A stretch of DNA of 64,000 nt from CAVQFO01 sp963711725 (GCA_963711725.1 CAVQFO010000028.1:1-64000); one strand, 5' to 3'; shown: positions 34,394 through 44,234, counted from the stretch's first letter. The notes: generated by a model not told the origin, from the letters alone. Numbers and translations are program-made.

Positions 34394-34705
34394 ATGAAAC
34401 CTTCGCTAATGGACCGCATGAAAGCTTTCTTCGCCGCAGACCCCTTCGAGTACTGGTGGGATCATTTTACGGATGAAGAGAAGGAACTTAGGCGCATGGA
34501 TGTCTGGCAGCTAGCGGCAGTAATTCAAGACGCCGGTCGCCAAGTCGACTCCGAACAAAGGCGTATCGTTGCCGAGCACATGCTCCATGTCCGCTTGGCG
34601 CGCATCCAGTCGAAGGCTTCTTGGGGCGCTGGTCTCCTCGGATTTGTTGGCGCGATCATTGGAGCAGCATTATCTGTCACGTTAGCAAGTTTCTTGCGAG
34701 GCTAA
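34394..34705 (+). CDS. Cassette gene 3: small protein with C-terminal membrane helix
   Basis: 103 residues from ATG at 34394, 12 bases after attC 3; upstream in-frame codons lie inside the attC. The N-terminal 70 residues are charged and helical (FEYWWDHFTDEEKELRRMDV, WQLAAVIQDAGRQVDSEQRR). The C-terminus is a glycine-rich helix pair (ASWGAGLLGFVGAIIGAALS). No known family recognised. Likely membrane-anchored with a cytoplasmic head. Confidence 0.7.
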   Translation: MKPSLMDRMKAFFAADPFEYWWDHFTDEEKELRRMDVWQLAAVIQDAGRQVDSEQRRIVAEHMLHVRLARIQSKASWGAGLLGFVGAIIGAALSVTLASFLRG

Positions 34706-34734
34706 AGCGGGGGCTGCCCGGCGAGGTTGTAAAT

Positions 34735-34822
34735 GCCTAACAAGTACTTCAAGTGCGTTCCGGGCCTCTGGCCCTCCACCGGACGCGCCTAGCCGGCGCG
34801 CCGCTTAAGAATCGCGTTGGGC
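34735..34822 (+). repeat. attC site 4 (88 bp)
   Basis: R'' GCCTAAC (34735-34741), R' GTTGGGC (34816-34822). The inner block GTGCGTTCCGGGCCTCTGGC, then CCTCCACCGGACGCGCC, closely matches site 3. CTT and CTTAAG segments extend the stem. Confidence 0.85.
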
Positions 34823-34843
34823 GTCATTACTTATGGAGAGATC

Positions 34844-35311
34844 ATGGATAGATATCGAACCGCAGGACTAGCCACCAAGATTATTTATGGTACGGCGCTG
34901 TTCTTTGTTGGGTTTGTCCCCCTTATGAATGTTCGGTATGCGTGGGTGCTTCTGAAACAAATGCACAGCAACCCAAATGCCATTAACCCTATAATAGCGA
35001 TCACAATTTTAATAGCGGCCGCTATCGTCACTCCGGTCATCTTGCTGCGCATGTGGAGGTTAATGCGCGGAACACTGACGTTAATCAGCGGCCCTTCCTC
35101 TGGATCAACATTAATTATTAGAAGAATAGGAATGGCCTTTATGATATTTGGCGTCGCAATCAACTTCACTGTAATCGTTTCTTTGCTTATCACCCACATA
35201 GCGGCAATTTCCTTTATAAGTTCTCAGTTTTCATTTGTATTACCTGTAGGGCTCGGACTATTTGAGCTGTCACGGATAATGGAATTCGAGCGCGCTACTA
35301 TAGCGTCGTGA
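34844..35311 (+). CDS. Cassette gene 4: four-helix membrane protein, unknown function
   Basis: 155 residues from ATG at 34844 with RBS GGAGAG, 21 bases after attC 4. Four predicted helices: IIYGTALFFVGFVPLMNV, AINPIIAITILIAAAIVTPV, IGMAFMIFGVAINFTVIVSL, and AISFISSQFSFVLPVGLGLF. No charged motif or catalytic residue is evident. Strongly A+T-rich, unlike the chromosome, indicating foreign origin. Confidence 0.75.
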   Translation: MDRYRTAGLATKIIYGTALFFVGFVPLMNVRYAWVLLKQMHSNPNAINPIIAITILIAAAIVTPVILLRMWRLMRGTLTLISGPSSGSTLIIRRIGMAFMIFGVAINFTVIVSLLITHIAAISFISSQFSFVLPVGLGLFELSRIMEFERATIAS

Positions 35312-35372
35312 AACTGCCTGTGATCGCAGCTACCGCATGCAGTGTACAAGGTCGGCGGTACAACGCGTCCCA

Positions 35373-35477
35373 GCTTAACCCTGCGAACGATTTCAGGCGA
35401 TGCGTGCGCGGGAGGCTCCCCGCAGCCCCTCCGACGGACGCGCCTGGCCTGCGCGCCGTTTAGCTTCGTCGTTGGGC
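35373..35477 (+). repeat. attC site 5 (105 bp, diverged)
   Basis: R'' GCTTAAC (35373-35379), R' GTTGGGC (35471-35477). It shares CGGACGCGCCTGGCCTGCGC, then GCCGTTTAGC, with sites 3 and 4, but the left arm is altered. The last attC before the repeat junction. Confidence 0.7.
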
Positions 35478-35482
35478 ATGAA

Positions 35483-35620
35483 ATGCCGTATATGAATTAT
35501 CCGAATGGTGATGAAGTCCAGCTCGGGGATAAAAAAAACACCGGGACACCCACCACTTTAATCCTGGCCAGACAACGACTTACATACCAACACAAAACAC
35601 CGGGACACCCACCACTTTAA
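35483..35620 (+). pseudogene. Cassette gene 5, truncated by the GGGACACCCAC repeat
   Basis: ATG at 35483, six bases after attC 5. The first 16 codons read MPYMNYPNGDEVQLGD. This start (YPNG..V.LGDKV) resembles a family of small proteins often carried in integron cassettes. At about 35531 an A8 run and the tandem GGGACACCCAC repeat replace the gene body, and the frame runs through repeat codons to a stop at 35618-35620. The cassette was cut when the repeat was inserted or by recombination at it; its terminal attC is missing. Confidence 0.6.
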
Positions 35621-35671
35621 TCCTGGCCAGACAACGACTTACATACCAACACAGCACACAGGGACATCCAC
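35537..35671. repeat. Tandem 59-bp GGGACACCCAC repeats (two copies plus a partial third)
   Basis: Units start at 35537 and 35596 (period 59): AACACCGGGACACCCACCAC, then TTTAATCCTGGCCAGACAAC and GACTTACATACCAACACA. The third begins at 35655 with GGGACATCCAC and degenerates. The same core is at 38091-38141 and 40405-40470, around the RAYT 2 gene. Confidence 0.9.
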
Positions 35672-35690
35672 GGAGAACGAAGCACCCAAC

Positions 35691-35720
35691 AAAAAGGGCC
35701 GGGCTATGCCCGGCCTTTTT
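35691..35720. terminator. Bidirectional terminator between repeats and the FG-GAP gene
   Basis: AAAAAGGGCCGGGC-TAT-GCCCGGCCTTTTT: stem with A-run before and T-run after, so it works on both strands. It ends the minus-strand operon at 35762. Confidence 0.88.
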
Positions 35721-35761
35721 ACGCAGCCCGCCTGGACGAAACGCCTCAATACAGCCCCCGC

Positions 35762-36937
35762 TCAAAACCGGCTCAGATAAACCTGCGCTTGGGGCTGGTC
35801 TTGGCTGATCCTCAGGTAGATGAAATCCGTCCTGCCGTCCTTGTCGAAATCCCCCATCACCTCGCCGTTCGGTGAGCCGGGCAGGCTCAAGGTAATGCTT
35901 CTCGCGTAGCCGCCGTCGCGCTTGCCCATAAGAACCATCGGGTGGGCCGCGCCATGGTATTTGAGTTTGGGCCTATAGCCCTGGTGTACTAGCAGGTCCG
36001 GCACGTTGTCGCCGTTGAAGTCGGCGGCGCGAACATCGGCCACGTCCGGAGGGAGCGATAAGATTGGCGGCGACAGGTGAGCCCCACCTTGGGTCAACAC
36101 CCAGCGCACCTCGTGCCGCGCCGCCGCTCCTTGCGTCATGACGAGAAGGTCCACGGCACGGTCACCGTCGACGTGTGCACCGGACATGACGCGGCGGATG
36201 CCGCGAACGGCTTTGCCCAGCACCACGTCGTAAGCCGCGGCGCCGCTGGGGAACAAATGCAACCGCCCCGATCGCCCTTCCGGGATGACGGCATCGGTGC
36301 GGCCATCGCGGTTGAAGTCCAGGCGTTGGGGATGGCCGTAGCCTCGGGTATCCCGCGCCATGACGCGCCGCTGTGCGTTGGGATCGATCCGCTTACCGTC
36401 GCCGGGAATGAAGCTGTGACCGATCTGGAGAACGGGGATCAGGTCCGCGTGGCCATCGCCGTTGACATCGGATGTGGCGATCCAGGTGATAGGGCGCCGG
36501 TAGTAGGTAGGCGCGCCGTAGGTACCCCCGCCCTTGCCGTACAGCACCGTAATGCCGTGGATGGTTCCGGCGGTATCGGCAATGACCAGGTCCGGATGAC
36601 CGTCTTCGTTGAAATCGGCGGCGGTGATCGGGCCGGCGCCCTCGCCGCCCGTCTGGAAACGGCCCAACGGGAGGGACTGCGCCTTGCTGAAGCGTCCGGA
36701 GCCGTCCGATAGCCAAATTTCGACACGCCCCTTGAACGGCGAGTGACGGGTGCGGCACCCGGCCGCGACATCGTCGGCCCCGTCGCTGTTCAGGTCCAGG
36801 GCAGCGATGGCGCGGACCTGGGCCGAGCCGCAGAGCGGGAGCGGCGCGGCATCAAACGAAGCGGCACGGCCGATGGCCGGCAGCGCGCCCAACACCGCCA
36901 CCAACCCCGCGATCATTCTCGCCTGTCGCGAGACCAT
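35762..36937 (-). CDS. Secreted FG-GAP/VCBS-repeat protein
   Basis: 391 residues with signal peptide (RMIAGLVAVLGALPAIGRAA). At least six calcium-loop repeats of D-x-D/N-x-D-G type: DLNSDGADD, DFNEDGHPD, DVNGDGHAD, DFNRDGRTD, DFNGDNVPD, DFDKDGRTD. These form a seven-bladed integrin-like propeller. Probably an extracellular or periplasmic binding protein stabilised by calcium. It starts three bases after the stop of the upstream secreted protein, so the two form an operon. Ligand unknown. Confidence 0.85.
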   Translation of the reverse strand: MVSRQARMIAGLVAVLGALPAIGRAASFDAAPLPLCGSAQVRAIAALDLNSDGADDVAAGCRTRHSPFKGRVEIWLSDGSGRFSKAQSLPLGRFQTGGEGAGPITAADFNEDGHPDLVIADTAGTIHGITVLYGKGGGTYGAPTYYRRPITWIATSDVNGDGHADLIPVLQIGHSFIPGDGKRIDPNAQRRVMARDTRGYGHPQRLDFNRDGRTDAVIPEGRSGRLHLFPSGAAAYDVVLGKAVRGIRRVMSGAHVDGDRAVDLLVMTQGAAARHEVRWVLTQGGAHLSPPILSLPPDVADVRAADFNGDNVPDLLVHQGYRPKLKYHGAAHPMVLMGKRDGGYARSITLSLPGSPNGEVMGDFDKDGRTDFIYLRISQDQPQAQVYLSRF

Positions 36938-36940
36938 GGG

Positions 36941-37900
36941 CTAGCTGCGGCGCTTGCGCTTCGCCCGCCGCTCGCAGGCCGCGCGCAGATGCTCCAGGAA
37001 CGGCCCCCGCTGCTCGGCGTTCAACATGTCTTTGACGAACTGCGGCGTACCGCCCGTGGTCACCGTGTGGCAGGTGCCGTCCGCGTCTTTCCAGGTGGCG
37101 TGCTGCAGCTCCCGGGTCGTCTGGTAGGAGACGGTGGGCAAACTCGGGTTGGGCACTTGGGCGGACTGGATGTGGGTAAGCCACGTGAGGAACGTGCCTT
37201 TACGCGCGTCGCTCAGCTTCTTGCCGTCTTGGCTTTCCGGGTAACGTTGATAGGTGGTTTCCGTCCGCACCACCAGGCCGAGCTTGGAGAGCTTTTCGGA
37301 CATGGCGGCATCAAGCCGGGGGTCGCCGTATATTCCCGGCGTGGCGTAGGTCGCCCAGGAGAAGGGCTTGTCCTTCAGCACCCACAGATCGCTGGTGAGG
37401 GTGACATGCTCGTAGGCGGAGTCCCCTTTCTGCCGGCTGGCGAAATCGGCCTTGAGGATATAGTGGGCGGCCTGTTCGCCGTCGATCTTGCGATCCTTGC
37501 CGCCAGGTTGGACATCCACGCTGAAGGCTTTGTACTCCAGGGGATGACCGTAGCTGGTCCAGCCGGTGGGGTCCGAAGAGGGACGGGAGAAATCCCAGTG
37601 GGGCGTAAACAACCCCATGCGCATCCGGCCACGCGCGAACCTGGCGCTTTTCAGGGTGTGATGATCGCCTCGCCCCCAGATGAGGCTGTAGTGCGGCCCC
37701 TGCTCCACCCACAACGTAGCGGCGTGCTTGAAGGTGGACGGATCCTTGCCGAAGGCATCCGCGGGCGGGCGCGCGTTGTGGAGCTCATACCGATACCCCG
37801 AGGTCATGTCCGCGGCGGACGCCACGCCGACGGCCGCGAACAGAACGAATACGGCCGAGGCCACCGCGACCCAAGCCTGTTTACCCATGGTTTGCTTCAT
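36941..37900 (-). CDS. Secreted hypothetical protein
   Basis: 319 residues from ATG at 37900 with RBS GAGGGAGGAAAAACA; signal peptide VAVASAVFVLFAAVGVASAA. The mature part has LWVEQGPHYSLIWGRGDHHT, GLFTPHWDFSRPSSDPTGWT and AHYILKADFASRQ, then a Lys/Arg-rich end (RRAKRKRRS). One cysteine pair (DGTCHT and RAACERR). I recognise no family. Coupled to the FG-GAP protein gene, so they may act together outside the inner membrane. Confidence 0.7.
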   Translation of the reverse strand: MKQTMGKQAWVAVASAVFVLFAAVGVASAADMTSGYRYELHNARPPADAFGKDPSTFKHAATLWVEQGPHYSLIWGRGDHHTLKSARFARGRMRMGLFTPHWDFSRPSSDPTGWTSYGHPLEYKAFSVDVQPGGKDRKIDGEQAAHYILKADFASRQKGDSAYEHVTLTSDLWVLKDKPFSWATYATPGIYGDPRLDAAMSEKLSKLGLVVRTETTYQRYPESQDGKKLSDARKGTFLTWLTHIQSAQVPNPSLPTVSYQTTRELQHATWKDADGTCHTVTTGGTPQFVKDMLNAEQRGPFLEHLRAACERRAKRKRRS

Positions 37901-38090
37901 TGTTTTTCCTCCCTCGACTTCACAGCCGGCGTGCGCGCAAAGCTTGTTCCGCGGCAAACGCCGGCCCGCACTGCCCCCACTAACGCGCCCATGATCGACG
38001 GCGACGGTTCGGCGGCAACATGGCCTACACCAGGGTATACGGGGCGTCCGTGATTTTCACGGCAGCCAAAGGCCTGCTCGCGGGAGAAAT

Positions 38091-38141
38091 AAGGGACACC
38101 CACAACGTTAAACTCGGCCAGACAACCACTTACATCCCAAC
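38091..38141. repeat. GGGACACCCAC repeat upstream of RAYT 2
   Basis: AAGGGACACCCACAACGTTA, then AACTCGGCCAGACAACCACT and TACATCCCAAC: a diverged single copy of the 59-bp unit at 35537. The rest of 37901-38229 holds no gene; it carries the promoter regions of the secreted-protein operon and of RAYT 2. Confidence 0.85.
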
Positions 38142-38229
38142 GAGGCCGATCCACTTGATCCAGGCTTGTCGACAAGCTAGCCTAAAACTGTGCATCCGTA
38201 CAGCTTTACCCCGTTCAAGGAGGAACGCC

Positions 38230-39195
38230 ATGACCCGAGCCCGCCGTGAATTGGTCTCCCTGGAGGCCACCCCCTACTACCATTGCATCAGCCGCTGTGT
38301 GCGACGCGCCTTTCTGTGTGGTGAGGATCGCTTCACCGGGAAAAGCTTCGAGCACCGGCGCCGTTGGGTCGTGGATCGCATGAAGTCCCTGGCGCGGGTG
38401 TTCGCGCTTGATGTGTGCGCCTATGCGGTGATGTCCAATCATTACCACTTGGTGCTCCGCCTTCGCCCGCAACACGCGGACGGATGGAGTGACGACGAGG
38501 TGCTCGAACGATGGTCGGCGTTGTTCGGTGGGCCGATGCTGGTAAGGCGCTACCGATCGGGGGAGGTCCTTGGGCGCGCGGAGCGTCAGCGGCTTCAGCG
38601 CTATGTGGAGACGTATCGAGCACGTCTTTGCGATCTGAGCTGGTTCATGCGCTGCCTCAATGAGTCCGTTGCTCGGCAGGCCAATGCGGAGGACGGTTGC
38701 AAGGGGCGGTTCTGGGAAGGACGGTTCAAGACCCAGGCACTGCTCGATGAAGGCGCGGTGCTCTCCTGCATGGCCTATGTGGATCTCAATCCGATCCGCG
38801 CGGGTGTGGCGCGCACGCCCGAGGAATCGGGATTTGCGTCCATCCAGGAGCGGATTCGGGCGTGGAGCGAGGGTCGCTCGGAGCTGGCGCCGTTCAAGGA
38901 TGAAACGGAGCACGCATCGGATGCGCTGCCGTTCAGTTTTCAAGACTATCTGCAATTGGTGGACTGGTCGGGGCGGGCCGTGCGGGAGGACAAGCGCGGG
39001 GCAATCCCGGCGCACCTGCCGCCCATACTGAGCAGGCTGGGTATCCGGCCGGAGGCCTATGTCCGCGCGCTCAGGCGAAGCGACTATCCGTTGCAACGGG
39101 CCATTGGCCGAATGGAGGCGATGCGCGACGCCGCGCGGGCTTTGGGGCAGCGGTTTCTAAAGGGCACGAGCGTGGCGGCGTCTTTGCTGGGATAG
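38230..39195 (+). CDS. REP-associated tyrosine transposase, large type (RAYT 2)
   Basis: 321 residues from ATG at 38230 with RBS AAGGAGGAACGCC. Start SLEATPYYHCISRCVRRAFL, HxH metal motif in YAVMSNHYHLVLRL, GRFWEGRFKTQALLDEGAVL, and the nucleophile Tyr in CMAYVDLNPIRAGVA. All catalytic elements are intact. A ~100-residue C-terminal extension is typical of the larger group. GGGACACCCAC repeats lie upstream (38091), at 35537 and at 40405, and are probably its substrates. By contrast RAYT 1 has a different palindrome family. Confidence 0.92.
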   Translation: MTRARRELVSLEATPYYHCISRCVRRAFLCGEDRFTGKSFEHRRRWVVDRMKSLARVFALDVCAYAVMSNHYHLVLRLRPQHADGWSDDEVLERWSALFGGPMLVRRYRSGEVLGRAERQRLQRYVETYRARLCDLSWFMRCLNESVARQANAEDGCKGRFWEGRFKTQALLDEGAVLSCMAYVDLNPIRAGVARTPEESGFASIQERIRAWSEGRSELAPFKDETEHASDALPFSFQDYLQLVDWSGRAVREDKRGAIPAHLPPILSRLGIRPEAYVRALRRSDYPLQRAIGRMEAMRDAARALGQRFLKGTSVAASLLG

Positions 39196-39297
39196 GGAGG
39201 GCGTAACATGCTGATTATATGCAGCAATAGTCATGGATGTCCTGGCTAAGGTACGATGGCTTGATTGCCCTGCTCGACACAGCTGAGGAGCGGATGC

Positions 39298-40380
39298 ATG
39301 GCTGGCCTGGACGATCTCCCGACTCTGTTGGACGAGATGGATGCTCAATCCGTGCTGGTCTGCCACGGTGGCTCGTCGTTCACGCATACCGGAGCGCGGG
39401 AGCGAGTGCGGTCGATTCTGCGCGATAGGCGGGTCCGCTATTTCTCCGATTACAGCCCCAATCCCACGGTTGAGGACGTAGACCGGGCGACGCGCGTTTT
39501 CGCCGACGTAGACCCCGACGCCGTGGTCGCGATCGGCGGCGGTTCGGTGATGGACACGGCCAAGCTGGCCCGGTTTTTCGCGGCCCAGGACGTGGACGCC
39601 CGCAGTTACTTCCTGGAACCCGGCCAACCGCCGGTCAAGCCACCCCGCTCCCGCTTGATCTGCGCCCCCACCACGTCTGGTACCGGCAGCGAATCCACTC
39701 AGTTCGCCACGCTCTACATCGACAAGCGGAAACATTCCCTGGATCACCCGTGCTGCCTCCCCGACCGCAAGATCCTGGACCCGGACCTGGTCGCATCCCT
39801 GCCCATTGAGGTCGCCAGGAACACGGGGCTGGACGCCCTGTGCCACGCGCTGGAGTCATTCTGGTCCAAGCGCGCAACGTCGGAATCGCGGGAGAAGTCG
39901 CTGGCCGCCCTCAAGATCATCCTGGCGAACCTTGCCGAGCGGCTGCGGGCACCGACTCCGGACAACGCTTACCGCATGCTGCAGGCGGCCAGCCTGGCCG
40001 GGGAAGCCATTCAAGTCGCCCGCACCACGGCATCCCACGCCATCTCCTACCCGCTGACTTCCCTCTACGGCCTGCCCCACGGCTTGGCGGTGGCTTTGAC
40101 GGTGAGACAACTGCTGGCGTTCAACGAAGATGCCATCGATCCGGCGGTGAAGGCGAAAGCGGTGGAGCGGTTGGGATTGGATGAATTCTCGGACCTGCAC
40201 CGCAGACTCGCAGACCTGTTCGAGCAGATCGGCGTCAGGACCAGCCTGCGGGCCTATGGGCTGGATACGGATGCCGTGGTCGAGACGCTTCTGCCCTATG
40301 TTTCGCCGGAGCGGCTGGGCAACAATCCCAAGCCATTGGATCAGGCGGACATCCGCCGCTTTCTGGAAGGGGTTTCCTGA
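39298..40380 (+). CDS. Iron-containing alcohol dehydrogenase family protein
   Basis: 360 residues from ATG at 39298 (GGAG upstream). NAD(P) motif VVAIGGGSVMDTAKLARFF, then ICAPTTSGTGSESTQFATLY. Metal ligands: Asp/His in NTGLDALCHALESFWSK, His in ARTTASHAISYPLTSLYGLP and HGLAVAL. It reduces an aldehyde or oxidises an alcohol. The shape (short, HAISYPLTSLYGLPHG) is reminiscent of phosphonoacetaldehyde reductases, but no phosphonate genes are near. Solitary, between repeat clusters. Confidence 0.85.
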   Translation: MAGLDDLPTLLDEMDAQSVLVCHGGSSFTHTGARERVRSILRDRRVRYFSDYSPNPTVEDVDRATRVFADVDPDAVVAIGGGSVMDTAKLARFFAAQDVDARSYFLEPGQPPVKPPRSRLICAPTTSGTGSESTQFATLYIDKRKHSLDHPCCLPDRKILDPDLVASLPIEVARNTGLDALCHALESFWSKRATSESREKSLAALKIILANLAERLRAPTPDNAYRMLQAASLAGEAIQVARTTASHAISYPLTSLYGLPHGLAVALTVRQLLAFNEDAIDPAVKAKAVERLGLDEFSDLHRRLADLFEQIGVRTSLRAYGLDTDAVVETLLPYVSPERLGNNPKPLDQADIRRFLEGVS

Positions 40381-40404
40381 ACACGAAACGCGGGCCGAAA
40401 CGCG

Positions 40405-40470
40405 GGGACACCCACAAAACGGGGAAACGCGGGGACACCCACGAAGCGGCCGAAACGCGGGGACACCCAC
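40405..40470. repeat. Three tandem GGGACACCCAC copies, 27-28 bp period
   Basis: GGGACACCCAC at 40405-40415, 40432-40442 and 40460-40470, each preceded by GAAACGC or AAACGC. The core is shared with 35537 and 38091, but the spacing differs. It lies immediately after the dehydrogenase stop. Confidence 0.9.
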
Positions 40471-40586
40471 GAAGCAGTGCCAAAGAACGAATGTGGTCGC
40501 CGAGCAACCGTATGGGCCAGGGGATCGTTCACCACCAGTCAGCTAAACGCCTAAAACAGCCCAACCGGTCGTTGAGGCCCCAAAAC

Positions 40587-40613
40587 AGAAAAAGGCCGGG
40601 CAAGGCCCGGCCT
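40587..40613 (-). terminator. Terminator of the thiolase gene
   Basis: Minus strand AAGGCCGGGC-CTTG-CCCGGCCTTTTT; nine-pair stem with T-run, 33 bases beyond the thiolase stop. Confidence 0.9.
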
Positions 40614-40646
40614 TCTCATCAAATCCGCCTCGGCGGAAATGCTCTC

Positions 40647-41837
40647 TTACATACGCTCGAACAGCGCGGCGATGCCCTGTCCGCCGCCGATGCACATGGT
40701 CACCACGGCGTAACGGCCGCCGACACGCTCCAGCTCGTAGAGGGCCTTGACGGTGAGGTTGGCGCCGGTGGCACCGATGGGGTGGCCGAGGGAGATGCCG
40801 CTGCCGTTGGGGTTCACGCGGGCATCGTCCAGATCCAGGTCGCGCACCACGGCCAGCGCCTGGGCGGCGAAGGCTTCGTTGACCTCCCAGACTTCGATGT
40901 CGTCCTTGGACACGCCGGTGCGGTCCAGCAGCATCTTCACGGCAGGGACGGGGCCGATGCCCATGTACTTGGGATCCACGGCGGCCACGGTGGCGTCCAC
41001 CAGACGTGCCATAGGCTTCAAGCCCTGGGCCTTCGCGGCTTCGGCTTCCATCATCACCACGGCGGCGGCGCCGTCGTTCAGCGAGGAGGCGTTGCCGGCG
41101 GTCACGGTACCGCCGTCGCGCTTGAACACCGGGCGCATACCGGCAAGGCTTTCCACGGTGATGCCCTTGCGGGGGTTCTCGTCGGTGTCGAACAGCTTGG
41201 TTTCTTTCTTGACCCGGATCTCCACGGGCATGATCTGGTCCTTGAAGTAGCCTTTCTCGATCGCGTTGATGGCGCGCTCGTGGCTCTGCACGGCCAGCTT
41301 GTCCTGGTCCTCGCGGGAGATGCCCCACTTCTCGGCGATGTTTTCGGCCGTGATGCCCATGTGGCATTTATCGAAGGGATCGGTGAGGGCGCCAACCATG
41401 GCATCGACCATGGCGCCGTCGCCCATGCGCTGGCCCCAGCGGGCGCTGGGCAGCCAGTAGGGCGCGCGGGACATGCTGTCGCCGCCGCCGCCCACGACGC
41501 AGTCGGCATCGCCCAGGCGGATGTAGCTGGCGGCGGTGACGATGGCCTGCAGGCCGCTGCCGCAGAGGCGGTTCAAGGTGAGCGCGGGGGTGTTGTGGGG
41601 AAGGCCCGCGTTCACGGAGGCCACGCGGGAGAGATACATGTCACGGGGCTCGGTGTGAATCACGTTGCCGAACACGGTGTGACCTACGCTTTCCGGGTCC
41701 ACCTTGGCGCGGCTGACGGCCTCGCGAACGACGGACGCCGCCAGATCGCCGAGGGAAATGTCTTTCAGGCCGCCACCGTAGGTACCGATGGCTGTGCGCG
41801 CGCCGCCGACGACGACGACTTCACGATTGTTGCTCAT
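40647..41837 (-). CDS. Acetyl-CoA C-acyltransferase (thiolase)
   Basis: 396 residues. Nucleophile C92 in LTLNRLCGSGLQAIVTA, NEAFAAQALAV, catalytic His in NPNGSGISLGHPIGATGA, and second Cys in VVTMCIGGGQG. Complete biosynthetic/degradative thiolase II type (PhaA/BktB-like). It condenses two acetyl-CoA or cleaves ketoacyl-CoA. Alone here, without phaB/phaC or beta-oxidation partners, so a precise pathway cannot be set. RBS AAGGAGAGG. Confidence 0.93.
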   Translation of the reverse strand: MSNNREVVVVGGARTAIGTYGGGLKDISLGDLAASVVREAVSRAKVDPESVGHTVFGNVIHTEPRDMYLSRVASVNAGLPHNTPALTLNRLCGSGLQAIVTAASYIRLGDADCVVGGGGDSMSRAPYWLPSARWGQRMGDGAMVDAMVGALTDPFDKCHMGITAENIAEKWGISREDQDKLAVQSHERAINAIEKGYFKDQIMPVEIRVKKETKLFDTDENPRKGITVESLAGMRPVFKRDGGTVTAGNASSLNDGAAAVVMMEAEAAKAQGLKPMARLVDATVAAVDPKYMGIGPVPAVKMLLDRTGVSKDDIEVWEVNEAFAAQALAVVRDLDLDDARVNPNGSGISLGHPIGATGANLTVKALYELERVGGRYAVVTMCIGGGQGIAALFERM

Positions 41838-42470
41838 GAAACCTCTCCTTTTCCGGGCCGCCTTCCACTCCCCACGAACGGGGGGCGGCGCTGGCTTTCG
41901 GTTGAAAATCGGGGGGGATTCTAGTGGCTAGCGAGAGTGGCTGTCGACTGATGCAGGTCAATGCTTTGACTTAATAGTATAGGACAATAAGCCATTACCT
42001 TGATTGGCCGGAGGGGGTCGTTCAAAATAGTGGGCCGTCTGGGGGAGCCCGTATTTTGTTCCACGGCGAACGACCGCGTCTCTCCCGAAGGAGAGTGTCG
42101 CGCAAACCGGCGACCGAATCCCCCCTCCATCTCGGGAGACGCTGGATCCCGAACGCGTGCTGTCCGAGAGCACGCCGGGACGGCCCCGACCACGGCTGTC
42201 CCGTTCGGAGCCGCTCAGCAGTCCGGGCGACAATCGCAAAACGGTTGCCCCGGCGGGTACACGAAGACCCGACGCCACTGAAACGCCGCCGGGCACTTTT
42301 CAACGCCGGGAAACCAGATCCTCTCGGCGAGGCCGCCGCAAGGCGACCCTGATCTGCAGTATCGATTCGGCCAATGGCCGCGTTGCCACACGCCCGCAAC
42401 GCCTGATCGGCAGGCGGGCAAGGGACCAAAAGTCCCACCGTGTGGCGCCATCAAACGTGAAGGAGGACGA
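41838..42470. other. Long intergenic region between thiolase and icd; no gene seen
   Basis: 633 bases with divergent promoters. Candidate elements near 41968-42000: the palindrome GTCAA-TGCT-TTGAC, and a TTGACT...TATAGG-like promoter. The rest (42010-42460) is GC-rich with short Arg/Pro-rich open frames in all phases and no RBS support. It is therefore probably a long leader of the icd mRNA or decayed sequence. AGGAGG is at about 42461, just before ATG 42471. Confidence 0.45.

Positions 42471-44234
<1,764 letters not shown>

Larger units (their letters stand above)
32934..35477 (+). mobile_element. Integron-type gene-cassette array without integrase (CALIN)
   Basis: Five attC-like sites in one orientation, each with R'' (consensus RYYYAAC) and R' (GTTRRRY), at 32934, 33887, 34295, 34735 and 35373. 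They separate four short plus-strand genes that begin about 10-22 bases after the preceding site, and several stop codons lie in or beside the next R''. Genes between 33950 and 35311 are visibly richer in A+T than the chromosome around them. No tyrosine recombinase gene occurs in the window. This is the layout of a CALIN, or of the distal part of a chromosomal integron. Confidence 0.85.

Noticed and set aside
35537..35671. Possible CRISPR or short array at the cassette border
   Set aside because: The whole 59-bp unit is repeated, including the would-be spacer, so it is a tandem duplication.
40397..40470. Possible CRISPR array (regular short repeats)
   Set aside because: Only three copies, 27-28-base period with nearly identical spacers (AAAACGGGGAAACGC-like), no cas genes; it is a tandem intergenic repeat.
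40235..40535. Minus-strand frames rich in GVPAF/CPRVS repeats over the GGGACACCCAC cluster
   Set aside because: The apparent protein repeats are only the translation of the DNA repeats; no start signal.
41967..41981. FNR/CRP-type operator (GTCAATGCTTTGAC) upstream of icd
   Set aside because: The half-sites are in the opposite order to the FNR consensus (TTGAT-N4-ATCAA), so it is noted only as a palindrome.
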